NCBI RefSeq assembly: GCF_000003815.2
Contig: NC_049996.1
Location: 14,994,619 to 15,058,618, forward strand
DNA from: Branchiostoma floridae
Taxonomy: Eukaryota; Chordata; Leptocardii; Amphioxiformes; Branchiostomatidae
Direction of reading: 5' to 3'
DNA: 64,000 bases
Shown: positions 54,301-57,301 of the stretch, one piece after another
Layout: the number at the start of each line of letters is the position of its first letter
Position numbering within the stretch: position 1 is the stretch's first letter
Position numbers and translations under genes: made by a program
The notes under the pieces: model-generated
What the model was told of the DNA's origin: nothing
Database searches by the model: none
The model's input: the letters and a program-made list of their open reading frames with translations, nothing else

Positions 54301-56253
54301 CACCAGAACATTGCACACACACTGACAAAGGTCTTGAAGGTCTCACACAGTGTAAACAAATGAGCGCTGTCAGAGTATTGTAATTATCCCCCCAAGTCTT
54401 CTTCAGCCTCACCCCCACTAATAACAGTGCTGCAGCTGTGTAACCCAGGCCCCCCTCCCACAGACATTAATCTCTCACTGGGAACCACTGTCTGCATGGT
54501 TTGACCTGGAAACCTTTGGCAGGAGTTACTCTTCAATGTCAAGGCTCCTACTAGCCATGGTACCATCCGAATAGTAGTTCGCTCCTTATACACTTATATG
54601 AGTTGTCTGGAGAAAATTTGAAGACAGTGGAACTACGATAACGGGAATTCTCTTTACACAGGGCTCCCGCTCTCCAGTCCTCACTGTCTGCAGGGTTTGA
54701 CCTGAAAATCTTTGGCAGGAGTTACCTTCAATGTCAAGGCTCCTACTAGCCTGGGTAACACTAGTTCACCTTTATCTGTGGGGTAACATATGTTCGAAAA
54801 ACAGGGTATTCGGGGACATCAAGTCAGTGTACGGTGGTTTCAAACTGTTAAAATATTTTTGCAATTTGAAACTACCGTCCGTTTTGTACGACTTGGGCAA
54901 GTTTTTCTGAAGTTTTGAGGCAATATTGGCTGTCTGACCAAAATATATTGGATGCCTCTAACAAAAACGTAGTGGAAGTATCCACAGCAAAAAAAAGACT
55001 CCCAAATAATACCAACACCCCTGTCTGGTACATTGCATGTAGCAGTGGAACTGAGAAATGCCTGATGTAACATTAGTTCACCTTTATCCGTGGGGTGACC
55101 TATATCTGATGCTTCTAAAAACGGGGTGTTTAGGGATATCAAATCAATGGACAAGGTTTCAAATTGTAACATTTTAAAACATTTTTCAGTTTGAAACCAT
55201 CGTCCACGATTTTATGTCCCTAAACATACAACAGATATAGGTTACCCCACAGATAAAGGTGAACTAGTGTTACCAGATTCTCCCCCTCCACGATATGTGA
55301 TATTATGATACATGACTACAAAATGTCACTATGACACTGATCTCTTTTATCTTCATTTTGAATATTTTGCCACCTGACCTTGGTAATACATTCAGATCGA
55401 AGCAACACTGCCTGTGTCAGCTTGAGTCAAAAGAGGATAATTCAGAACGAAAACAACATTTGTAACTGACATCTGATTGTTCAAAACAAGGTACAAAGGT
55501 AAGCCTGGGGCTATTTGGACACATCTGCTCTTAAATTTCCTTGCATTAGTAAATGTCAGGTCACAGCCAGCTGCTCCACATGTCTGCTCACACCCACACT
55601 TGTTTCCTACAGAATTTATCCTCTCCTCTCCGCCCACAGAAACCTACACACCCTCCAGCACGAAACTGAAATTAAAACACCTCTGTCTGTCACAATAACG
55701 TATTACGCTACCCTAGGGGAGTTCAAGGGCAGCCAGAGTGAGGAATTGCATGCACACTGAAATCAATTTTCTGAGGACAGCTTTGGGGTGGACTGCCATC
55801 TGGACTTCTTTCAAGACATTTTGGATATGCCCCCTCCCCCCTCTAAAGTCTAAGATGAATTCCTTGAAGGTCTTCATGTCTCTGGTAGCCAAGATAGATA
55901 GAACATCAAAGTAGCCATGAGACCTTGTATGAGAAACACGACGGAACCCACACTTAACAGAAAAGGTGGGATCATTCGTCCTCCACTGTCTCTTGAAAAG
56001 AAGTCGAACCCAACAAGTTACAGTTTAGAGTTAGCTTTTAGACTAGAGTAGACATATTCTATACTGTTCTACACTGTTTGTTTGTCCCCTTTCATGTTAC
56101 CTGCAACTAGCCATCAGGCAAAAATTTGCAATAAACTCTTATTATTAGTAATAGTATACACTATAGTTATTGAGGAGTCCAAACTAACCTGGCACAGATG
56201 TTACTATAGTGCATGTAGGCTGCTATCACCACTCCTGTTCTTCCTTTGCCTCC
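170..56253 (-). CDS. TNS: Tensin gene, 37 exons, 5' end missing
   Basis: Tensin is a focal-adhesion scaffold linking integrin tails to actin. The fragment has, in order, the end of a PTEN-like phosphatase domain (residues 1 to about 50 of the fragment), a C2 domain (to about 235), a long Pro/Ser-rich disordered region (about 240-1816), an SH2 domain (about 1830-1950, with FIVRDS) and a C-terminal PTB domain (about 2023-2173). All 37 exons join in a consistent phase to a stop at 170-172. Recognition rests on tensin hallmarks such as [38 protein letters not shown] and FGFVARK..S. Its central region is longer than I recall for vertebrate TNS1, mainly through the exon block at 20223-12849. The start codon and catalytic exon are absent from the window. 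The 3' UTR and poly(A) site lie left of position 170 or outside the window. Confidence 0.95.
321..825. repeat. Three ~166-174 bp repeats carrying tensin exon 37 acceptor
   Basis: Copies start at 321, 487 and 661. The first includes the real acceptor and first bases of exon 37; the others repeat GTTGCAG|ATGTTTCGGT in the intron. The duplicate frames reach stops within about a dozen codons. Confidence 0.88.
919..1026 (-). CDS. TNS: Tensin exon 36: PTB domain
   Basis: Encodes [20 protein letters not shown] then [12 protein letters not shown], matching the [23 protein letters not shown] segment. Acceptor CTCCCCAG, donor GTAAAT, phase 2 to phase 2. Confidence 0.97.
1341..1527. mobile_element. MITE family B, copy 1
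   Basis: Inverted arms CAAGCAACTGGATATGATTT and its complement, with outer sequence GCCAAATAGCA and CCTAACCTTCAT. Same family as 10809, 26255 and 49853. Confidence 0.72.
1653..1962. mobile_element. 310 bp near-perfect palindromic element
   Basis: Terminal arms TAACCTGGAATCCAGTCTA and its reverse complement, with most of the length self-complementary (for example CACCCGGTAGGA near 1752 against TCCTACCGGGTG near 1848). Likely a foldback or miniature inverted-repeat element. Confidence 0.8.
2082..2563 (+). mobile_element. LINE 3' end with RT C-terminal fragment
   Basis: A 45-codon frame to a stop at 2216 reads [20 protein letters not shown], the typical C-terminal tail of non-LTR retrotransposon reverse transcriptase ORFs. 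About 300 bp of 3' UTR and an (AAACAAAT)-type tail at about 2526-2563 follow. It is 5' truncated. Confidence 0.6.
2658..2826 (-). CDS. TNS: Tensin exon 35: PTB domain
   Basis: Encodes [20 protein letters not shown], then [20 protein letters not shown], the first half of the tensin PTB domain that binds integrin beta tails. Acceptor TCTGACAG, donor GTTAGT, phase 1 in and phase 2 out. Confidence 0.98.
3212..3310 (-). CDS. TNS: Tensin exon 34: linker into PTB domain
   Basis: Encodes [20 protein letters not shown] then TLLQQGA; LLQQGAACNVL across the junction matches LLKQGAACNVLF in vertebrate tensins. Two acceptors six nt apart (TTTAG at 3311-3312 and CCAG at 3305-3306) both keep frame, so a two-residue variant is possible. 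Donor GTAAGA, phase 1 to phase 1. Confidence 0.88.
3995..4117 (-). CDS. TNS: Tensin exon 33: SH2-PTB linker
   Basis: Encodes [20 protein letters not shown], then an acidic [16 protein letters not shown] stretch. Acceptor TACCTTCCAG, donor GTATGG, phase 1 to phase 1, matching its neighbours. Confidence 0.88.
4930..5007 (-). CDS. TNS: Tensin exon 32: end of SH2 domain
   Basis: Encodes [20 protein letters not shown] then LLLPET, the end of the SH2 domain. Acceptor TTTTGCAG, donor GTAATC, phase 1 to phase 1. Confidence 0.97.
5080..5245. mobile_element. Probable SINE remnant
   Basis: Contains GTGCCTTTTCCAAGGCCACA and, on the minus strand, GGTTCAATACTC, a fair Pol III B box. This resembles a SINE-type repeat common in invertebrates (CCAAGGACACAA with a following GGATTCGAACC). 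Degenerate. Confidence 0.4.
5557..5863. mobile_element. MITE family A, copy 1
   Basis: Inverted termini CAGGGCTCGAAATAC and GTATTTCGAGCCCTG enclosing repeated AGGTTAGTGCAGGTA-like motifs. Termini resemble hAT elements. No clear target duplication was found. Confidence 0.75.
6181..6500. mobile_element. MITE family A, copy 2
   Basis: Starts CAGGGCTCAAAATACCACCT; right end degenerate (CATATTTCAAGCA). Same internal CCTGCACCTAACCTGCA motif as the 5557 copy. Confidence 0.7.
7830..7989. mobile_element. MITE family F with 11 bp target duplication
   Basis: 160 bp element with termini AATCTCCAAGCAGATCCTAC and GTAGGATCTGCTTGGAGATT, flanked by AGGTCTAGTAT on both sides. Long duplications like this fit Mutator-like insertion. 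It sits 28 bp into the intron after tensin exon 31. Confidence 0.8.
8028..8120 (-). CDS. TNS: Tensin exon 31: SH2 domain
   Basis: Encodes [20 protein letters not shown] then [12 protein letters not shown], the tensin SH2 segment with VRHFLIE and KLKGC.NEP. Acceptor TTGGCAG, donor GTGAGT, phase 1 to phase 1. An inverted-repeat element was inserted 28 bp into the downstream intron. Confidence 0.98.
8430..8561 (-). CDS. TNS: Tensin exon 30: SH2 core
   Basis: Encodes [20 protein letters not shown] then [26 protein letters not shown] is the FLVRES equivalent; its Arg is the phosphotyrosine-binding residue and is present. Acceptor CCGTGCAG, donor GTGAGA, phase 1 to phase 1. Confidence 0.98.
8562..10560. 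other. Tensin intron 29
   Basis: A LINE fragment at 8594-8704 and an (ACATAT)n run near 9827. The remainder is AT-rich with nothing recognised. Confidence 0.6.
8594..8704 (+). mobile_element. LINE RT C-terminal fragment
   Basis: A 36-residue frame to a stop reads [20 protein letters not shown] then [14 protein letters not shown], the FxRTI.DWN.LP ending of many LINE ORF2 proteins. It lies just upstream of tensin exon 30, on the opposite strand. Confidence 0.6.
10561..10653 (-). CDS. TNS: Tensin exon 29: start of SH2 domain
   Basis: Encodes [20 protein letters not shown] then [12 protein letters not shown], the start of the tensin SH2 domain. Acceptor CCTGCACAG, donor GTACGG, phase 1 to phase 1. 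Confidence 0.97.
10809..11027. mobile_element. MITE family B, copy 2
   Basis: Left arm CTCAAGCAACTGGATATGAT; right end CCTGGATGTCTGACCTTCATC. The inner right arm is lost. Confidence 0.65.
11758..12010. repeat. Four degenerate copies of tensin exon 28 end and donor
   Basis: On the minus strand, CATGACATC(T/C)(T/C)TGGCAG|GTAAGG-like junctions recur with donors after 11988 (true), 11920, 11856 and 11758. The last two continue GTAATT and GTGAGA. Spacings are 68, 64 and 98 bp. Confidence 0.85.
11988..12139 (-). CDS. TNS: Tensin exon 28: last exon before SH2
   Basis: A 152 nt exon, phase 2 in and phase 1 out, encoding [20 protein letters not shown], then [20 protein letters not shown]. Acceptor TTTACAG with a second AG 3 nt on. 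Donor GTAAGG is normal. The exon end with its donor recurs three more times in the intron, at about 11920, 11856 and 11758. Confidence 0.88.
12228..12342. repeat. Inverted repeat in tensin intron
   Basis: CTTCTCTGCTAACCATCTGGG and CCCAGATGGAATAGCAGAGAAG face each other around about 70 bp. Likely a small MITE; no target duplication identified. Confidence 0.55.
12849..13019 (-). CDS. TNS: Tensin exon 27: last weak-donor block exon
   Basis: A 171 nt phase 2 to phase 2 exon, His/Pro-rich, encoding [20 protein letters not shown], then [20 protein letters not shown], ending STASTR. Acceptor ACTTGCAG. Donor GTTTTCTAACCC. Confidence 0.84.
13896..14036 (-). CDS. TNS: Tensin exon 26: block exon, weak donor
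   Basis: A 141 nt phase 2 to phase 2 exon encoding [20 protein letters not shown], then [20 protein letters not shown], ending LQTTR. Acceptor ATCTTTCAG. Donor GTCTTCGCTTGC. Confidence 0.84.
14936..15246. mobile_element. MITE with AAGAT flanks
   Basis: CAGGGTTGGACAAGTC and GACTTGTACAACCCTG termini, flanked on both sides by AAGAT. The right edge is about 100 bp from the exon 25 donor. Confidence 0.7.
15343..15504 (-). CDS. TNS: Tensin exon 25: block exon, weak donor
   Basis: A 162 nt phase 2 to phase 2 exon encoding [20 protein letters not shown], then [20 protein letters not shown], ending PSPSR. Acceptor CGCTCAAG is weak. Donor GTTCTCCTTTCC. Its second half is related to exon 26, implying exon duplication. 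Confidence 0.82.
15954..16094 (-). CDS. TNS: Tensin exon 24: block exon, weak donor
   Basis: A 141 nt phase 2 to phase 2 exon encoding [20 protein letters not shown], then [20 protein letters not shown], ending STSKR. Acceptor ACTTCCAG. Donor GTGTCACTATCC. Its Pro-Ser-Arg core loosely resembles exons 25 and 26. Confidence 0.84.
16253..16471. mobile_element. MITE family C, copy 1
   Basis: AAGTTCACCTTTATCCGTGG at the left and TTACCCCGAGGATAAAGGTG at the right. It ends about 26 bp from tensin exon 23. Confidence 0.75.
16497..16721 (-). CDS. TNS: Tensin exon 23: block exon, weak donor
   Basis: The longest block exon (225 nt, phase 2 to phase 2), encoding [20 protein letters not shown], an Arg/Ser/Pro-rich middle ([20 protein letters not shown]) and an end at FDVIALPR. 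Acceptor TTACTTACAG. Donor GTCAACTACC. An inverted-repeat element ends about 26 bp into the downstream intron. Confidence 0.85.
16921..17058 (-). CDS. TNS: Tensin exon 22: block exon, weak donor
   Basis: A 138 nt phase 2 to phase 2 exon encoding [20 protein letters not shown], then [19 protein letters not shown]. Acceptor GTAACAG. Donor GTCTCTTCTTTCC. Confidence 0.83.
17543..17686 (-). CDS. TNS: Tensin exon 21: block exon, weak donor
   Basis: A 144 nt phase 2 to phase 2 exon encoding [20 protein letters not shown], then a Pro-rich [12 protein letters not shown] stretch, ending SSTSR. Acceptor TTACATCAG. Donor GTTAACTTC. Confidence 0.84.
17783..18017. mobile_element. MITE family C, copy 2
   Basis: TAACGCTAGTTCACCTTTCT at the left, AATAAAGGTGAATTA at the right, in the intron between tensin exons 20 and 21. 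Confidence 0.7.
18210..18287 (-). CDS. TNS: Tensin exon 20: block exon, weak donor
   Basis: The smallest exon of the block (78 nt, phase 2 to phase 2), encoding [20 protein letters not shown] then RPLSPTR. Acceptor GTGCATGCAG contains TGCATG, the RBFOX-type motif. Donor GTCAACAAG. Confidence 0.8.
18748..18888 (-). CDS. TNS: Tensin exon 19: block exon, weak donor
   Basis: A 141 nt phase 2 to phase 2 exon encoding [20 protein letters not shown] then [20 protein letters not shown], ending LPRPR. Acceptor GTATCTCAG, which has a tandem intronic duplicate 83 bp upstream. Donor GTCTAACCTCG. Confidence 0.83.
18885..19050. repeat. 83 bp tandem duplication of tensin exon 19 acceptor
   Basis: Units start at 18885 and 18968. 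Each has CT(A/G)TATCTCAG|AGAA on the minus strand. The first is the true exon 19 acceptor; the second is intronic. Confidence 0.88.
19576..19707 (-). CDS. TNS: Tensin exon 18: block exon, weak donor
   Basis: A 132 nt phase 2 to phase 2 exon encoding [20 protein letters not shown], then [11 protein letters not shown] at the end. Acceptor GTTTGTAG. Donor GTCCTTCTTGTC. An earlier AG|GT (CCTAG|GTCACC) inside the exon would be an alternative end but breaks the phase pattern. Confidence 0.82.
20098..20223 (-). CDS. TNS: Tensin exon 17: block exon, weak donor
   Basis: A 126 nt phase 2 to phase 2 exon encoding [20 protein letters not shown] then a Ser/Pro-rich tail ending AISPVSR. Acceptor ATTTGTAG. 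The exon ends TCAAG and continues GTCTTTCTTCTTTC, so the donor lacks a purine at +3 and G at +5 and runs straight into a pyrimidine tract. Confidence 0.82.
23212..23482. repeat. ~160 bp tandem duplication
   Basis: AAAACCTGTCATACTT starts at about 23210 and 23370, and AACCTG(A/C)TTTCAGAA(C/T)GAAAGCTG at 23288 and 23430. Confidence 0.7.
23666..24150. repeat. Tandem duplication interrupted by a MITE
   Basis: The segment beginning GGCCACACAGGG(C/G)AGCTGG and ending CTACAGCTCCAGTCCC occurs at about 23666-23786 and, split by the element at 23825, at about 23797-24133. Confidence 0.85.
23825..24028. mobile_element. MITE with AGGGAG target duplication
   Basis: Termini GAGGGTCTGCATG and CATGCAGACCCTC flanked by AGGGAG (23819-23824 and 24029-24034). 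The uninterrupted tandem copy at about 23666-23790 gives the empty site, confirming insertion. Confidence 0.85.
24533..24612. repeat. (CA)n microsatellite
   Basis: Imperfect CA repeat, with open frames on both strands that are purely compositional. Confidence 0.9.
25173..25253 (-). CDS. TNS: Tensin exon 16: symmetric exon, normal donor
   Basis: An 81 nt phase 2 to phase 2 exon encoding [20 protein letters not shown] then IPRSASVR. Acceptor is a C-rich tract ending CCCCAG and the donor is a standard GTAAGG, unlike the next eleven exons. Confidence 0.85.
25781..26183 (-). CDS. TNS: Tensin exon 15: Gly/Tyr/Arg heptad repeat
   Basis: A 403 nt exon that opens [20 protein letters not shown] and contains at least four in-frame copies of the heptapeptide YDRGPGS plus degenerate copies, encoded by a 21 bp tandem repeat at about 25890-25992. 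Acceptor CCGCTAG, donor GTACAA, phase 1 in and phase 2 out, which sets the phase used by the whole following block. Confidence 0.88.
25890..25992 (-). repeat. 21 bp coding minisatellite in tensin exon 15
   Basis: In-frame units encode YDRGPGS repeatedly, with single-base variants between units. Confidence 0.85.
26255..26413. mobile_element. MITE family B, copy 3
   Basis: Left GATGAAGGTCAGACAGCCAG then AAGATATGCCAAATAGCA; right CCAGTTGCTTGAGTAATTAC. Shorter internal region than its relatives. Confidence 0.7.
26873..27007 (-). CDS. TNS: Tensin exon 14: central region
   Basis: Encodes [20 protein letters not shown] then [20 protein letters not shown]. Acceptor TGTCCACAG, donor GTAAGG, phase 1 to phase 1. 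The first half looks helical. A hAT-like element copy begins 30 bp upstream of the acceptor. Confidence 0.88.
27037..27377. mobile_element. MITE family A, copy 3
   Basis: Starts CAGGGCTCGAAATACCACCT and ends GTATTTCGAGCCATG. It sits 30 bp from the acceptor of tensin exon 14. Confidence 0.75.
27883..28012. repeat. 65 bp tandem duplication
   Basis: TTGTACACTAATGCA(A/C)ATAT and AGAGCTGCATTTAGTAAAAG occur twice, at 27883 and 27948, with one obvious substitution. Confidence 0.85.
28609..28677 (-). CDS. TNS: Tensin exon 13: short exon
   Basis: Encodes [20 protein letters not shown] then KKK. Donor GTAAGT is strong; the acceptor (ATGGTCAG) has a poor pyrimidine tract. Phase 1 to phase 1 fits both neighbours. 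The internal ATG (MDDNNEYD) in an AATCATGG context means an alternative first exon is possible. Confidence 0.75.
29019..29318 (+). mobile_element. Possible retroelement 3' end with (AAATG)n tail
   Basis: Ends with GTTGAATAAATAAAATGAAATGAAATG at about 29288-29318, preceded by a short hydrophobic frame. The simple-sequence tail suggests a non-LTR retroelement 3' end. The family is not identified. Confidence 0.4.
30232..30371. mobile_element. Element family G, copy 1
   Basis: AATTCAATCTCTATAACTGG ... TCACTAGAATGAACTGGCAG ... TTCAATACAAGTAC. The reverse complement recurs at 47394-47536. Confidence 0.6.
30959..31130 (-). CDS. TNS: Tensin exon 12: central region
   Basis: Encodes [20 protein letters not shown] followed by a Ser/Pro/Thr-rich stretch with [19 protein letters not shown]. 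Acceptor CCTCCTCCAG, donor GTAAGA, phase 0 in and phase 1 out. A second possible donor (GGGTAAGAG) lies 20 nt earlier but would change frame. Confidence 0.88.
31226..31601. mobile_element. MITE family F, second copy, with nested element
   Basis: Termini AATCTCCAAGCAGAT and ATCTGCTTGGAGATT match the 7830 copy, but 376 bp apart because another inverted-repeat element lies inside (31282-31460). Confidence 0.65.
31282..31460. mobile_element. Pogo/Tigger-like MITE nested in family F copy
   Basis: CAGTAGAAGCCAGTTAATTGC at one end and GCAATTAAGCAGCCTCTACAG at the other, flanked by TA. The CAGTAGA-AATTGC terminus resembles pogo-type elements. Confidence 0.6.
32126..32221 (-). CDS. TNS: Tensin exon 11: short acidic exon
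   Basis: A 96 nt exon, phase 0 to phase 0, encoding [20 protein letters not shown] then [12 protein letters not shown]. Acceptor ATATTCCAG, donor GTAAGT. It fits exactly between exons 10 and 12, and could be skipped without frame change. I do not recognise a family motif; support is frame and splice sites. Confidence 0.78.
33364..33587 (-). CDS. TNS: Tensin exon 10: central region
   Basis: Encodes [20 protein letters not shown], probably helical, then an Arg/Ser-rich stretch with [20 protein letters not shown]. Acceptor CTGTTTCAAG, donor GTAATG, phase 1 in and phase 0 out. Confidence 0.9.
33863..33982. mobile_element. Palindromic MITE in tensin intron
   Basis: AAAGGGACTCTTTTTACACA...CATTGCTTTATT and its complement near 33947-33982 flank a short middle. 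Strong hairpin. Confidence 0.75.
34676..34822 (-). CDS. TNS: Probable additional tensin exon
   Basis: A 147 nt stretch open in phase 1 to phase 1, exactly what is needed between exons 9 and 10. It has a TTATAG acceptor and a GTAGGC donor, and is CpG-rich compared with the surrounding AT-rich intron. It encodes about 49 residues including [21 protein letters not shown] recognise no homologue, so support is frame, splice sites and composition only. Skipping it leaves the frame intact. It could alternatively be an alternative first exon using an internal ATG. Confidence 0.5.
37287..39089 (-). CDS. TNS: Tensin large central exon, disordered
   Basis: A single 1803 nt exon coding about 600 residues. 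It opens with [20 protein letters not shown], the tensin signature after C2, then runs into low-complexity Pro/Ser/Thr/Gln-rich sequence with no recognisable fold. This is the usual tensin pattern of one very large exon for the disordered region. A helix-like patch [20 protein letters not shown] lies about half way. Acceptor CTGTACAG, donor GTAAGT, phase 1 to phase 1. The high G+C of this exon creates long plus-strand open frames that are shadows. Confidence 0.97.
41790..41912. repeat. ~60 bp tandem duplication
   Basis: CCACAATATGGTTT and GCAGTGCACATTTTAAAGAT then TGTTGAACCA occur twice in a row. Not coding. Confidence 0.75.
42056..42857. repeat. ~415 bp tandem duplication
   Basis: Copies at about 42056-42455 and 42472-42857 share CGAATCCCTGTCCAGCATGA, CTCTCCTCTGCTTCTCTCTT and AATAAAAATGTCA. 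Diverged by several small indels. In a tensin intron. Confidence 0.8.
43390..44060. repeat. Two sets of diverged tandem duplications
   Basis: CACGTAAAACAGC(G/A)CAG with CTTCGTTTCAACAACACT at 43393 and 43530; and ATCCACAATAAAAACAA with AAAATCACAAAA at about 43730 and 43908. Immediately upstream of tensin exon 8 on the minus strand. Confidence 0.7.
44112..44234 (-). CDS. TNS: Tensin exon 8: post-C2 linker
   Basis: Encodes a linker with [20 protein letters not shown], matching the [12 protein letters not shown] motif that follows C2 in tensins. Acceptor CTCCTAAG, donor GTGAGA, phase 1 to phase 1. Confidence 0.95.
45234..45299 (-). CDS. TNS: Tensin exon 7: end of C2 domain
   Basis: Encodes [20 protein letters not shown], the final C2 strand (DDRFPEYGKVEFVFS in relatives). 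Acceptor CTCTACAG, donor GTAAGG, phase 1 to phase 1. Confidence 0.96.
46124..46272. repeat. 39 bp tandem repeat, about four copies
   Basis: Units start at 46124, 46163, 46202 and 46241 (AGCCCATCTCCACATTGTTA ...). The 39 bp length keeps a 13-residue frame open on both strands, but it lies in a tensin intron without splice signals. Confidence 0.85.
46925..47054 (-). CDS. TNS: Tensin exon 6: C2 domain
   Basis: Encodes [20 protein letters not shown] then [20 protein letters not shown], one of the most conserved tensin stretches. Acceptor TTCCACAG, donor GTACAG, phase 0 in and phase 1 out. Confidence 0.97.
47394..47536. mobile_element. Element family G, copy 2, inverted
   Basis: Reverse-complement relative of 30232-30371, with GCCAGTTCATTCTAGTGA and GTAGAGATTGAATTACATTT. 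It ends 21 bp downstream of tensin exon 5. Confidence 0.6.
47557..47629 (-). CDS. TNS: Tensin exon 5: C2 domain
   Basis: Encodes [20 protein letters not shown] then GDIL, matching the tensin C2 segment around IEPGLLLKGDIL. Acceptor TTCCTCAG, donor GTTAGT, phase 2 in and phase 0 out. Confidence 0.95.
47958..48018 (-). CDS. TNS: Tensin exon 4: C2 domain
   Basis: Encodes [19 protein letters not shown], the second C2 segment. Acceptor ATTTTAG, donor GTAAGT, phase 1 in and phase 2 out. Too short to stand out as an open frame but fully consistent with its neighbours. Confidence 0.95.
48645..48857. mobile_element. MITE family C, copy 3
   Basis: TAACGCAAGTTCACCTTTAT and GATAAAGGTGAACCAGCGTTA give good inverted termini; TA ends suggest Tc1/mariner-like targeting. 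Confidence 0.75.
48924..48949. repeat. (GTTT)n microsatellite
   Basis: Six or so GTTT units in a tensin intron. Confidence 0.85.
49853..50162. mobile_element. MITE family B, copy 4
   Basis: Left GATGAAGGTTAGACATCCAG then ATATGCCAAAAAAGCAGTTA; right CATATCCAGTTGCTTGAGTA. The longest copy. Confidence 0.72.
50965..51077 (-). CDS. TNS: Tensin exon 3: start of C2 domain
   Basis: Encodes [19 protein letters not shown] followed by [17 protein letters not shown], an unmistakable tensin/auxilin-type C2 start. Acceptor CTCCACAG, donor GTACTG, phase 2 in and phase 1 out. Confidence 0.96.
51500..51562 (+). mobile_element. LINE-like 3' tail
   Basis: TTAGCCTTCGGGCATGAGTT then TGCAATAAAAGATTATTAT, related to the ending at 56095-56150. 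Only the terminal part is recognisable. Confidence 0.4.
52593..52706. mobile_element. 114 bp MITE with 9 bp target duplication
   Basis: TAGCCTGAGTATCATCCGTA and GGATGGCACCCAGGCTA arms, inner TCTACCGGGGCTCC against GGAACCCCGGTAGA; flanked by ATATTGACC at 52584-52592 and 52707-52715. Confidence 0.82.
53009..53092 (-). CDS. TNS: Tensin exon 2: end of phosphatase domain
   Basis: Encodes [18 protein letters not shown] followed by QPSQRR, the conserved tail of the tensin phosphatase domain leading into C2. Acceptor TTTACAG, donor GTAAGT, phase 2 to phase 2. Confidence 0.95.
53262..53694. mobile_element. 433 bp hAT-type MITE with 8 bp target duplication
   Basis: TAGGGCTGGGTATCGGTACA and TGTACCGGTACCCAGCCCTA termini, flanked by GTCCGGAC at 53254-53261 and 53695-53702. 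Eight-base duplication and termini fit hAT. The interior holds repeated GGACCTGGACCTGA-type motifs. Confidence 0.85.
54487..54753. repeat. ~195 bp tandem duplication
   Basis: ACTGTCTGCA(T/G)GGTTTGACCT, CTTTGGCAGGAGTTAC and TCAAGGCTCCTACTAGCC occur at about 54487 and 54682. Confidence 0.75.
54756..54890. mobile_element. MITE family C, copy 4, right end lost
   Basis: Starts TAACACTAGTTCACCTTTAT and decays after the middle. It follows a tandem duplication at 54487-54753. Confidence 0.6.
55068..55272. mobile_element. MITE family C, copy 5
   Basis: TAACATTAGTTCACCTTTAT and ATAAAGGTGAACTAGTGTTA termini, the cleanest copy of the family. Confidence 0.78.
55713..56024 (-). other. Unexplained 104-codon open frame in tensin intron
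   Basis: A stop-to-stop minus-strand frame (103 residues) that reads like real protein: it includes [40 protein letters not shown] and [20 protein letters not shown]. There is no early Met and no convincing splice acceptor. I do not recognise a family. It may be a transposon-derived fragment, since a LINE-like 3' tail follows on the plus strand at about 56070-56150. Confidence 0.35.
56070..56150 (+). mobile_element. LINE-like 3' tail, copy shared with 51500-51560
   Basis: CTAGCC(A)TC(A)GGCA...TTTGCAATAAA-type ending followed by TTATTATTA. A similar ending occurs at about 51517-51558, so this is a repeated retroelement 3' terminus. Confidence 0.4.
56189..56253 (-). CDS. TNS: Tensin exon 1 of window: phosphatase P-loop end
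   Basis: The first tensin exon visible begins [18 protein letters not shown], the second half of the PTEN-like P-loop. It lies between a TTACTTGCAG acceptor and a GTTAGT donor and enters in phase 0, leaving in phase 2. The catalytic His-Cys would be on the preceding exon, which I do not find upstream. The Gly-Arg-Thr-Gly resembles PTEN and TNS3 more than the degenerate loop of vertebrate TNS1. Confidence 0.92.
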
Positions 56254-57301
56254 CTGCAAGTAAAAAATACATTTTAGACATTTTCTACAGTTTGTATGTT
56301 TTTGTGGAACAAAAAGATAACTTTGTCACAGTGCCAAATCCGTGTTGTAACAATCACACATCTAATATATATTGTTTGATAGTTCATCTGCCATACATTG
56401 TACTTGTTTAGTTGTTACAATTGTTGTGCAACAAAGTTCTGTGAAACTGAGTGTGAAGAATACAGAGGCTACAGAGATTTTTTTCTTTCCTCTCTCTAAA
56501 CCCCAACAATCATGAAATCTTGCATCTGTCAAATGAGTGTCTCTGATGTGGGTTAAGAAAACAAAGAGAGGCCTGACATTGTTTACATTCAGCAAGTTTG
56601 TAAACAAACATGCTAATGGAATGGCTCTTCACCTGCTCAGGTGTTCCGTTTCTCAGGTGACGTGACCTACATTTTTCCTAAAGGTGAACTCTACCTAGGA
56701 TTTTTTTATTGTTGTGCTCACTAGGATTGATGTGTTCAAAAATTTGTACTTTCTCAGAGCTACATGTATCATGAAGTGCAGTTTGTTATCACCAAGCACA
56801 GTAGGGGAATCCTCGTTGTATAGTTTTAAAGAACACTTGCAGATAGCTGTGCAAAAGTTAGGTATGACGAGTCCTTCAGTGTAATATAACCAGCTGCTGC
56901 CACACCGCATGCCTGTGAAGGGCGGTTATACCGGCTTTATAGACAAAAGATACAGACACAAAATTTACAAAGACAGACTTCATATCAAAAAGACTTTATA
57001 TCAAAAATTTTGTGAGATCTTTGGACATTTATATCCCTGAGTAGCAAGCCGATTTCAGCCTTTTTTTAGGAAAGAAGGTTCAAACAAACCAGAAGATGGT
57101 TATTATCTCTATCAACTTTTACAAAGACAGACTTCATGAGAATTTTTGACTTTGTGAAATCTTCGAACATTTATATCATTGAATTATACCAAGAATGAAG
57201 GTTCAAAGAAACCAAATAAGGGTTGTCTACTACTTTGAGTTACAGCCACAATGAGGGCAAATAAAGAGAAAAGGTTTGCTATTATCATTACAAGATATTA
57301 A
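56254..57301. other. Stretch upstream of first visible tensin exon
   Basis: The exon encoding the tensin catalytic His-Cys should lie upstream of 56253 on the minus strand. I searched this kilobase for it without success. It holds a partly repeated segment (TACAAAGACAGACTTCAT near 56970 and 57120) and nothing else I recognise. Confidence 0.4.
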
